Source: JBOFSQ01 sp051651625 (GTDB lineage: Bacteria; Planctomycetota; Planctomycetia; Pirellulales; Thermoguttaceae). From it: DNA of 25,166 bases. The translations under genes and the position numbers were made by a program. The notes under the pieces are model-generated. The model searched no databases and was not told the origin of the DNA. It saw nothing but the letters and a program-made list of their open reading frames with translations. The stretch lies in assembly GCA_051651625.1 (NCBI GenBank), contig JBOFSQ010000064.1:1-25166 (forward strand), given 5' to 3'. How positions within the stretch are numbered: position 1 is the stretch's first letter; every line of letters begins with the position of its first letter. Positions 1-6,617 of this stretch are shown piece after piece.

Positions 1-76
1 CCCTATTCTGCGTCGCGGCCGGACGAGTATCTCCTGCTCGCCGTCTTACTGTCGATGTGTGCCTTTGAGCAATTAC

Positions 77-101
77 GCCGCCCTCCCTATGGTAGGGCGG
101 C
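77..101 (+). terminator. Terminator-like hairpin upstream of the histidine kinase
   Basis: A perfect 8-bp inverted repeat (GCCGCCCT at 77-84, AGGGCGGC at 94-101) encloses a 9-nt loop. The T-tail is poor (TT then CCTCTGC). It may end a gene lying to the left of the window: one frame closes with TGA at 66-68, nine bases before the stem. Another frame stays open from base 1 to a TAG at 166-168, so I cannot name an upstream coding sequence. Confidence 0.4.
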
Positions 102-130
102 TTCCTCTGCTTCGTCGTCGGTTTCTCCTT

Positions 131-172
131 CTGTGGCGATGCTTGTGCCACAGCCCATTTCCTCATAGGAAA
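131..172 (+). promoter_or_regulatory. Two small palindromes in the leader of the histidine kinase gene
   Basis: CTGTGGC (131-137) pairs with GCCACAG (147-153), and TTTCCT (158-163) pairs with AGGAAA (167-172) across a 3-base spacer. Both lie within 90 bases of the kinase start codon. They could be operators or leader hairpins. I see no convincing -35/-10 pair here, so the role is open. Confidence 0.25.
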
Positions 173-220
173 CTCCGACTTACTTGAAAACTGTACCCAC
201 ACTACGCGCGGAGCCTTCTT

Positions 221-2563
221 GTGTCTATCCTCAAACTAATACGCATCCGAAGTGAACGCTTCGTCGTAGGGCTGGTCATCGCCGGTGTTGTGGCGGTGAT
301 GTTGATGTCGTTGCGCGTCGTCGTCGATGCTCGGCACATCAAGACTCTCTTGACAGAATTGCAGGCTCACCCGTTTTTGGTCACTGGGGCCGTGCAGGAT
401 ATACAGCATGCCCTCATCGAAAGCCAAATCCGAATAGACAACCTCTCGGCGTACTACAACGCGGATGAAGTCGAACTCACCAAAAAAGAACTCACCGAGT
501 TGCGTCCAAACGTTGACGACAAGGTGCGTTATGTCACCGATTTCTATCTCGGCCCACAAAAAGACGCCGCTGGCCTCGCCGAAACCGTTTTCTTGATTCG
601 AGAACTAGAAGACGACATCATTGCCCACACTGGCGATGATGCCCCAGCAGAAAACGCTACAATCATCGCGAGCAAACTTCGCCCGTTATACACGCGCGGC
701 AGAGAGCAGGCCCGCGTCATCAAAGACTTCGCCCGACAAAAGATTATCCAGTTCGCAAGCGACGCCGCCGACCTCGCAACCGCCAGCGTTGTAAGTGCTA
801 TAGTTGTGGCACTGGTGATGATTGCCTTCGCTGCGTTACTGCTGGCAACAATCAAACGCGGCCTCATTGATAAAATCAGTACACAAGCACAATTTCAGCA
901 GTCGGTCTTCTCCACACTTTCAGACAACATCGACCAAGTCTTTTTGATTTACAACGTCCCCCGCAAATCGTTCGAGCATATCTTCCAAAACTCGCACCGC
1001 ATACTCGGTCTCGATGCCGAAACGATTCAAACCGATCCGCTAATTTTGTGCAACAACATTCATCCCGACGACCGGTGCGAAGTCGTTGCCTTATTCGGTT
1101 CTGACGCGGCTCCCATACGTTACGACCGTGACATCCGTTACAAAAAACCGACCGCGAGCGACTACTGCTGGTTCAACTTGACGATGACGCCGGTAGTGAA
1201 ACACGGCAAAGTCTTTCGGGCGATATTCTCGTTTACCGACCTAACCGAACGGCACAAAACCCAACATCTCCTCCACAATGCCCTGCAAAACGCGCAGGCT
1301 GCGAACTGCGTCAAGAGCGAGTTTCTCACGTCGATCAGTCACGAAATTCGTACCCCAATGAACGCAATTTTGGGGCTGTCATATCTCTGCCTGCAAACTC
1401 ATCTAAACTCCATACAGCGCAACTATCTCGAAAAGTCGCAAGAGGCCGCTACCAAACTGCTTCGCATCGTCGATGATATGCTCGACTTCTCAAAGATCGA
1501 CGCCGGAAAACTCGGTATCGACGAAGTTCCGTTTCGGTTGTCTGGCGTCGTCGATGAGGTTATTGATGTCCTCGGTGGAGTCGCCAATAACAAAGGGCTT
1601 CCACTGCGAATCGAGATAGATGACTCGTTGCCAAGTGACGTGGTAGGCGACCCGATTCGGATTCGTCAGGTGCTTTTGAGTTTGGTCAGTAACGCAATCA
1701 AGTTCACCGAACAAGGTGAAGTCGTCCTGACTTTGCGTCAGGATGCGTCAAAGACAAACGAGACCACCATCGGTGTCACGTTTACCGTCAGCGATACAGG
1801 GATTGGAATGACGTCCGAACAGGTGTCTCGACTCTTCACGCCGTTTACGCAAGGCGATGGCTCGATGAACCGTAAACACGGCGGGACAGGGCTTGGACTC
1901 ATAATCTCCAAAAGCCTCATTGAACTTATGGGAGGCGTGATCGATGTGACCAGTACCCCCGGCAGCGGGACGAGTGTCACGTTCACGATTTCCTTCGCGG
2001 CGGTGGTCGTCTCTGATACCGTCGATCCGTGCCACGATGTTGATTTGTCAGACTGTCGCGTCTTGGTCGTCGATGATTGTTCTACTGATCGTAAAGTCAT
2101 CAGCCAGCTTGTCCATGCGATCACGTCACACGTTGACACAGTTGAGAGTGGTGATCACGCGATTTCCGCACTTCTACGCGCATCGACAAGGCAAAAAGAT
2201 TACGACATCGTACTGATAGATTGGAAGATGCCGCGAATGGATGGTGTCGAGACGGCGCGAGCGATCCGTGCCAACACAAGCCTTGCCAATCAGCCAGCGA
2301 TACTTCTGATGTCGGCCTACGACAAGACCGAGTTTGCCCCAGCACGATGGCAAAAATTGGCGTCACAGGATTCGTGCATAAACCAATCTCTTCCAGTGTT
2401 CTCTGTGACGCTTTCACGTCTGCCATCAGCGTTAAACATGCCAGCTCTGTTGTCGCCTCGACGCCACGCACACTCAAAGGAACGCGTGTCTTACTGGCCG
2501 AAGACAACAGAATCAACCAGATCGTTGTGCAAGGCATTCTGGATATTCTTGAAGTTGACTTGA
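221..2563 (+). CDS. Hybrid sensor histidine kinase, frame broken within first receiver domain
   Basis: Membrane-bound sensor kinase of a two-component phosphorelay. The GTG start at 221 is chosen because GGAG (210-213) sits seven bases upstream. Domains in order: membrane segment at about residues 15-37, an extracytoplasmic region, a second membrane segment at about 187-209, a PAS-like domain (224-340), HisKA with the H-box HEIRTPM (phospho-acceptor His374), HATPase with N-box LVSNAIKFTEQG and G-box HGGTGLGL, then a receiver domain with DD618-619 and phospho-acceptor Asp667. After SAYDKTEFAP the frame loses similarity to receiver domains and runs on to a stop at 2561-2563. The missing end of this receiver and a second receiver lie in the next frame up to 2850, so the intact protein would be about 876 residues. 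The signal sensed and the partner regulator cannot be told from this window. Confidence 0.85.
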   Translation: MSILKLIRIRSERFVVGLVIAGVVAVMLMSLRVVVDARHIKTLLTELQAHPFLVTGAVQDIQHALIESQIRIDNLSAYYNADEVELTKKELTELRPNVDDKVRYVTDFYLGPQKDAAGLAETVFLIRELEDDIIAHTGDDAPAENATIIASKLRPLYTRGREQARVIKDFARQKIIQFASDAADLATASVVSAIVVALVMIAFAALLLATIKRGLIDKISTQAQFQQSVFSTLSDNIDQVFLIYNVPRKSFEHIFQNSHRILGLDAETIQTDPLILCNNIHPDDRCEVVALFGSDAAPIRYDRDIRYKKPTASDYCWFNLTMTPVVKHGKVFRAIFSFTDLTERHKTQHLLHNALQNAQAANCVKSEFLTSISHEIRTPMNAILGLSYLCLQTHLNSIQRNYLEKSQEAATKLLRIVDDMLDFSKIDAGKLGIDEVPFRLSGVVDEVIDVLGGVANNKGLPLRIEIDDSLPSDVVGDPIRIRQVLLSLVSNAIKFTEQGEVVLTLRQDASKTNETTIGVTFTVSDTGIGMTSEQVSRLFTPFTQGDGSMNRKHGGTGLGLIISKSLIELMGGVIDVTSTPGSGTSVTFTISFAAVVVSDTVDPCHDVDLSDCRVLVVDDCSTDRKVISQLVHAITSHVDTVESGDHAISALLRASTRQKDYDIVLIDWKMPRMDGVETARAIRANTSLANQPAILLMSAYDKTEFAPARWQKLASQDSCINQSLPVFSVTLSRLPSALNMPALLSPRRHAHSKERVSYWPKTTESTRSLCKAFWIFLKLT

Positions 2564-2850
2564 TGATCGCTAACGATGGTCTAGAAGCCGTTGAGATGTT
2601 GAAAAAACACGACTTTGACATCGTACTTATGGATGTTCAAATGCCAAATATGGACGGCCTTGAAGCGACCAAAACGATACGGAACCTCGACAAGCCCGGC
2701 GTCGATAAGTTGCCGATTCTGGCTCTGACAGCTCACGCGATGCAAGCCGACTACGAGCAAAGTCTCGCCACCGGAATGAACGACCATCTTACCAAACCGG
2801 TCGATCCCGACAAGCTGCGCCACGCTCTCGAAATGTGGATTTCGCGGTAG
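2221..2850 (+). pseudogene. Frame-shifted C-terminal part of the hybrid kinase: end of receiver 1 plus receiver 2
   Basis: This frame is open from before 2221 to a TAG at 2848-2850, but only the part after about 2341 looks coding. It resumes receiver 1 with STMAKIGVTGFVHKPIS, which includes the conserved Lys-Pro. A complete second receiver follows: acidic pair in VLLAEDN, phospho-acceptor Asp in DIVLMDVQMPNMDG, the LALTAH switch region and the Lys-Pro in LTKPVDPDKL. Adding one base to the CCCC run at 2337-2340 would join the two frames exactly as EFAP-STMAK. No HPt domain follows. The break may be a sequencing error in a homopolymer or a true mutation. It is unlikely to be a free-standing gene, because the ATG at 2221 lies inside receiver 1 in the wrong frame. 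Confidence 0.8.
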
Positions 2851-3256
2851 ATTGTCGAGTCGTTTTCGTTCGCTTAATCTCTTGAGTGAACGGGAAAGGT
2901 AGCGACCCATTGTACGCGTGGGATGCACCTTACAGCACCTTTCCTCTGCTTTTTCGCTATTTTCTCTAGCGTAACCACCTCGCGTATTTCGATAAGTTTA
3001 CCAAGTTAGCCCACAGGACTTCATCGCAATTGGAAACGCAAGCGGTAAAGACGCTTTTTGAGGAAAAAGAAGAAAACACTCTTTTTTTTCCCTACCTTCT
3101 CCAAAATGCGTGGTAGACTGTGGCGAGTTTGGGGGACGGTTCCGAATCATCTGCAGGGTTTCGGAGTTGGTCTCCCCAGTCACACCGTATTGTCTCGGCG
3201 GGCAGTCCGCCGGACATCACCGTTCCACCCCTGGACAAAATTGAGGAGAAGTAGAG
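2851..3256 (+). other. Gene-free stretch with two hairpins and a leader palindrome
   Basis: I see no coding sequence in these 406 bases. A short stem AAGCG (3040-3044) with CGCTT (3052-3056) is followed by a run of T and may be a weak terminator for the kinase. A 12-bp A/T-rich hairpin (3062-3073 with 3080-3091) has a purine-rich left arm and an eight-T run in its right arm. A GC-rich stem CGGCGG/CCGCCG (3196-3201 with 3207-3212) lies about 45 bases before the next gene and would be in its 5' untranslated leader. Confidence 0.45.
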
Positions 3257-3793
3257 ATGAAACGTCAAATGTACCTTGGTCTGTTGGCTGCAGCGGTGAT
3301 CGCTCTGTCGGCTTCAACATCGGAAGCTGGACTGTTCGGTCGTATCCGCGCTTGCACACCGTGCGAACCGGCTGCCTGTGAGCCTTGCCAACCCGTCGCG
3401 GCTTGCGAACCAGCCGCTTGTGAACCGTGCGAACCGGTCTGTGCCCCGTGCGCACCGGCTTGCCGCCCCGTCCGCACCTTCCTTGCCGCTCTGCGTGCAA
3501 AGATGGCCGCCCGCTGTGCCGCCCGTGCTTGCTCGCCTTGTGAGCCAGCCGCTTGCGAGCCGTGTGTTCCAGTCGAACCATGTGTTCCGGCCTGTGAACC
3601 GTGTGTTCCCGCTTGCGATCCTTGTGGTTGCGCCGATTGCTGTGGTCGTCCGTGCATGCCGTTTGGCGGATTTTTCCGTAACTTGGCTGCCCGTATCGCT
3701 GCCCATTGTGCTGCACGTTCCTGCTCGCCGTGCGATCCTTGCGCACCATGCGAACCTTGTGAGCCAGCCCCGTGCGTTCCCTGTGCGAAGTAA
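3257..3793 (+). CDS. Secreted Cys/Pro-rich protein with CEPC-type repeats
   Basis: I do not recognise a named family. The 178-residue product starts with a clear signal peptide (MKRQMYLGLLAAAVIALSAS, likely cut after SEA). The rest is built from CxPC and CEPxxC units: I count 32 cysteines, about 18% of all residues, with many prolines and glutamates. Three larger units are visible, each a short hydrophobic/basic helix-like segment followed by a Cys-Pro run, beginning at LFGRIRACTPC, FLAALRAKMAARCAARACSPC and FFRNLAARIAAHCAARSCSPC. The start is supported by GAGGAG at 3243-3248. A strong terminator follows, so it is probably transcribed alone. A disulfide-linked cell-envelope component is a reasonable inference because planctomycete envelopes are known to be rich in cystine and proline. 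A metal-binding role is the alternative. Confidence 0.8.
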   Translation: MKRQMYLGLLAAAVIALSASTSEAGLFGRIRACTPCEPAACEPCQPVAACEPAACEPCEPVCAPCAPACRPVRTFLAALRAKMAARCAARACSPCEPAACEPCVPVEPCVPACEPCVPACDPCGCADCCGRPCMPFGGFFRNLAARIAAHCAARSCSPCDPCAPCEPCEPAPCVPCAK

Positions 3794-3860
3794 CTTGATT
3801 GTCGATTGTTGGTGACTTCCAAACCGTTCATGGTTATGGAACACCTCACGCGATAGACAA

Positions 3861-3903
3861 CAAAACGCCGCTGTCTCCTGTGGGACTGCGGCGTTTGTTT
3901 TTT
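3861..3903 (+). terminator. Strong rho-independent terminator after the Cys-rich gene
   Basis: AAACGCCGC (3863-3871) pairs perfectly with GCGGCGTTT (3888-3896) and is followed by a T-rich tail ending at 3903. It ends the transcript of the Cys-rich gene. It also lies only 43 bases before the likely xseA start, so xseA needs a promoter within or just before this stretch, or depends on read-through. Confidence 0.85.
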
Positions 3904-3946
3904 ACCCACAACCTCTTTGCGTGGTGCTGCTTTGGAGCCGTTATTC

Positions 3947-5146
3947 TTGAACTCATCAAAAGAACTCTGCACAATTTCCGAGTTGACCGCCGCGATCAAG
4001 GCGTTGCTTGAAGAGGTGTTCGTTGACGTTTCCGTCGTCGGTGAAGTTTCGGGGCTATCGCGTCCACGAAGCGGACATCTATACTTCACTCTCAAAGACG
4101 CTGATGCACAGTGTCCGGCAGTGATTTGGCGGTCGATAGCGGCGCGAATTGCGTCAAGCGTCCGCGATGGTGAGTCGGTTGTCTGTCGTGGCCGAATCGA
4201 AGTTTACCCGCCGCACGGCAAGTACACGCTGGTCATAACTTCGCTGGCCCCGTATGGCGTTGGGCAACAAGAGCAAGCGTTGCGTGTACTGCGACAACGA
4301 CTCGCTGCCGAAGGAGTTTTCGACGCAGCCCGCAAACGTCCGCTGCCGAGTTGTGTGAAACGTGTCGCGGTTGTGACGAGTCTGTCCGGTGCCGCCGTTC
4401 GTGACTTCATACAAATCTTGACACGTCGAACACGACGAATCGATCTTGTACTTGTTCCCGTTCGCGTCCAAGGAACGACCGCAGCGGCTGAGATCGCGGC
4501 GGCAATGAAGTTGCTCGCAACCGCACGCAACGTTGACGTAATCGTCTTAACTCGCGGCGGTGGAAGTGCTGAAGACCTCGCCGCATTCAACGACGAAGCA
4601 GTTGTGCGTTCTGTTGCGGCCTCGCCGATTCCGGTCGTTTCGGCCATCGGACACGAAATCGACGTTACACTATGCGACCTCGCCGCCGACCTCCGTGCGC
4701 TCACTCCGAGCGAAGCCGCCGAACGAATCGCACCAAACGACGATGCTTTCGTCTCTCACATCGACAGTCTCAAACGGCGTTTCGCCAACGCTTGGGAATC
4801 GAAGCGACGCCTCTTGGCGATGCGGCTTGAACGTGTTGTATCGCAACCGATCTGGCGCGACCCGACGCGACTTTTTTCGATGCGACACCACGCACTCGAA
4901 GACTTTGAACGCCGCCTTCACACCGGAATCAACCGCACAATCGAACGCTCAAACACACGTCTCGCAACCGCCGCCGACACGCTCAATAATCTGTCGCCAC
5001 TCGCCGTTCTCGCACGCGGCTACTCGCTCACGCTCAACGCCGACGGTCATCTGATCACCTCCGCCGAAACCGTCGCCATCGGCGAACAACTCGTGACACG
5101 ACTCGCGCACGGAGAAATCGTGTCACGAGTTGAAGAGACATGTTGA
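3947..5146 (+). CDS. xseA: Exodeoxyribonuclease VII large subunit
   Basis: Catalytic subunit of exonuclease VII, which degrades single-stranded DNA to oligonucleotides in mismatch repair and recombination, in complex with the small subunit XseB. The protein opens with the OB-fold region (ISELTAAIKALLEE, VVGEVSGLSRPRSGHLYFTLKD). The family core follows, with VAVVTSLSGAAVRDF, VIVLTRGGGSAEDLAAFND and PVVSAIGHEIDVTLCDLAADLRALTPSEAAE, then a coiled-coil C-terminal part ending with LARGYSLT. No ATG fits. TTG 3947 is preferred because GGAG (3934-3937) lies nine bases upstream and the N-terminus then matches the family; TTG 3917 in the same frame is possible but abuts the terminator. The length of 399 residues is slightly short for the family. 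No xseB is visible nearby. Confidence 0.9.
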   Translation: MNSSKELCTISELTAAIKALLEEVFVDVSVVGEVSGLSRPRSGHLYFTLKDADAQCPAVIWRSIAARIASSVRDGESVVCRGRIEVYPPHGKYTLVITSLAPYGVGQQEQALRVLRQRLAAEGVFDAARKRPLPSCVKRVAVVTSLSGAAVRDFIQILTRRTRRIDLVLVPVRVQGTTAAAEIAAAMKLLATARNVDVIVLTRGGGSAEDLAAFNDEAVVRSVAASPIPVVSAIGHEIDVTLCDLAADLRALTPSEAAERIAPNDDAFVSHIDSLKRRFANAWESKRRLLAMRLERVVSQPIWRDPTRLFSMRHHALEDFERRLHTGINRTIERSNTRLATAADTLNNLSPLAVLARGYSLTLNADGHLITSAETVAIGEQLVTRLAHGEIVSRVEETC

Positions 5147-5250
5147 GACCGATCCGCCACTTCCACCTTCTCTGCGGCGCGGTAAAATATCGCCTCGTTC
5201 ATCTCGACAGCTTTGGACAGCATCAACACTTCGCACACAAGGTTTACCGT

Positions 5251-6423
5251 ATGACAACGCCTCTTCGCAGCAACATTGATTGGGTCGGTTATGTAGATTG
5301 GTCGATCCGCGACTTTCACAGTTATGATACGCCGCGCGGCGCGACGTACAACTCCTATCTCGTCCGCGACGAGAAGACCGCACTAATCGACACCGTAAAG
5401 GCACCGTATTCCGATGCACTTCTCTCGAACGTCGCGTCGCTGACGCCGCTTGATCGCGTTGACTATCTGGTCTGCAACCACGCCGAACTCGACCACGCTG
5501 GGTCGATCCCAGCGGTGATGCGGTCGCTTCCGAACGCGACGCTCCTCTGCAACGCAAAGTGCGCCGAAACTCTGTCGCGCTATTTTGACTTCGGAAGTAT
5601 TCGGCACCAAATCGTCACGCCCGATTCCACGATTTCACTCGGTAAACGGAACCTCGCGTTCGTCAATACGCCGATGGTTCACTGGCCCGACTCGATGATG
5701 ACATACGTCCCCGAAGAGAAACTCCTGTTCTCGATGGACGCATTCGGTCAGCATCTCGCAACGAGCGTCCGCTTCGACGACGAGTGGGACCTCCCGCATA
5801 TCTTGATGGAAGCGAAGTCGTATTACGCGAACATCGTCACGCCTTATGGCAAGCAAGTTTTGGCAACGTTAGAACTCGCTAAAACACTTCCAATCGAGAT
5901 GATTGCACCGAGTCACGGACTGATTTGGCGAAAGAATCTTGGCGTGATTCTCCAAGCGTATCAGACGTGGGCGAGCGGCGTGCAAGTGGACAAGGCCCTC
6001 ATCATCTTCGACTCGATGTGGGACAGCACAACGCGAATGGCGGAGTCGCTCCTCGCTGGCGCACGCAACACCTCGCCGAAATGGGACGTGCAATTTATGC
6101 CCGTTCGCAAGACGACGCTCACTCGCATCGCCACCGAAATGCTCGACGCTTCAACTGTCGCATTCGGTTCGGCAACGCTCAACATGCAAATGATGCCGCA
6201 GATGGCGGCGGTTTTGACGTACATTCGCGGTCTCAAGTTTTCGCCGAAGCGTGCGGTGGCGTTCGGATCGAGCGGCTGGGCACACGCTGGCTGCGAACAG
6301 ATCAACAAGTGGATCGAAGAGACCGGCTGGACTCGACTCGCCGAACCCGTCAAGTGCCACTATCGCCCGTCGAACGAAGTCCTCGCCAAGTGCCAAGAAT
6401 TGGGCGGTTTGCTGGTGAAGTGA
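5251..6423 (+). CDS. Class A flavodiiron protein (A-type flavoprotein)
   Basis: Soluble enzyme that reduces O2 to water or NO to N2O, usually fed by rubredoxin. The N-terminal metallo-beta-lactamase-like domain carries all six di-iron ligands: H77, E79 and D81 in NHAELDH, H144 in VHWPDSM, D163 in FSMDAFGQH and H222 in APSHGLIWR. A flavodoxin domain with the FMN-binding loop IIFDSMWDSTTRMAES follows, and the length of 390 residues is normal for class A. ATG 5251 is chosen because AAGG sits eight bases upstream and the family N-terminus begins here. An upstream in-frame ATG at 5140 overlaps the end of xseA and would add 37 unrelated residues. No rubredoxin is fused or adjacent. It suggests exposure of an otherwise anaerobic cell to oxygen or NO. 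Confidence 0.93.
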   Translation: MTTPLRSNIDWVGYVDWSIRDFHSYDTPRGATYNSYLVRDEKTALIDTVKAPYSDALLSNVASLTPLDRVDYLVCNHAELDHAGSIPAVMRSLPNATLLCNAKCAETLSRYFDFGSIRHQIVTPDSTISLGKRNLAFVNTPMVHWPDSMMTYVPEEKLLFSMDAFGQHLATSVRFDDEWDLPHILMEAKSYYANIVTPYGKQVLATLELAKTLPIEMIAPSHGLIWRKNLGVILQAYQTWASGVQVDKALIIFDSMWDSTTRMAESLLAGARNTSPKWDVQFMPVRKTTLTRIATEMLDASTVAFGSATLNMQMMPQMAAVLTYIRGLKFSPKRAVAFGSSGWAHAGCEQINKWIEETGWTRLAEPVKCHYRPSNEVLAKCQELGGLLVK

Positions 6424-6436
6424 GTTGCGGCGCATC

Positions 6437-6489
6437 GACTTGATAGACAAAATGGACTTTATGCACTTGTCCATTTCGTCTATCAAGTC
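6437..6489. terminator. 21-bp inverted repeat between convergent genes
   Basis: GACTTGATAGAC... (6437-6457) is complementary to 6469-6489 over 21 positions with one mismatch and an 11-base loop. It lies 13 bases after the flavodiiron stop codon and between two converging genes, so it could end transcription from both sides. There is no proper T-tract. Confidence 0.5.
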
Positions 6490-6509
6490 CATCGCGTCTA
6501 CCAGTTCTT

Positions 6510-6615
6510 CACTCGCTTACGCTTCGTGTTCTGATTCGGGCGCGTTCTGATTCTTCGGGCACTCGCTTACGCTTCGTGTTCTGATGTGTCACTCGCTTAC
6601 GCGTCGTGTTCTGAT
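6510..6615. repeat. Three copies of a 26-bp direct repeat
   Basis: Copies beginning CACTCGCTTACG and ending GTTCTGAT lie at 6510-6535, 6560-6585 and 6590-6615. The third differs by one base. Spacers are 24 and 4 bases, and the first spacer contains another partial copy (GTTCTGATTC). They fill the space just after the stop codon of the leftward phosphodiesterase gene. The irregular spacing rules out a CRISPR array. Confidence 0.8.
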
Positions 6616-6617
6616 TC

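Noticed and set aside
1..168. C-terminal end of a coding sequence open from base 1 to the TAG at 166-168
   Set aside because: The frame contains the terminator-like hairpin and shows no recognisable protein features. Another frame ending at 66-68 fits equally well, so neither can be called.
2337..2360. Programmed -1 ribosomal frameshift joining the two parts of the hybrid kinase
   Set aside because: The A5 run at 2352-2356 is not a proper slippery heptamer in the zero frame (codons read CAA AAA), and hybrid kinases are not known to use this. An indel in the C run explains the data more simply.
3265..4095. Long open frame on the minus strand across the Cys-rich gene (276 codons, GSQGSHG-like repeats)
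   Set aside because: It is the complement of the CEPC repeats, runs through a terminator and into xseA, and has no ribosome binding site or sensible N-terminus.
6510..6615. Short CRISPR array
   Set aside because: Only three copies with spacers of 24 and 4 bases, and no cas genes.
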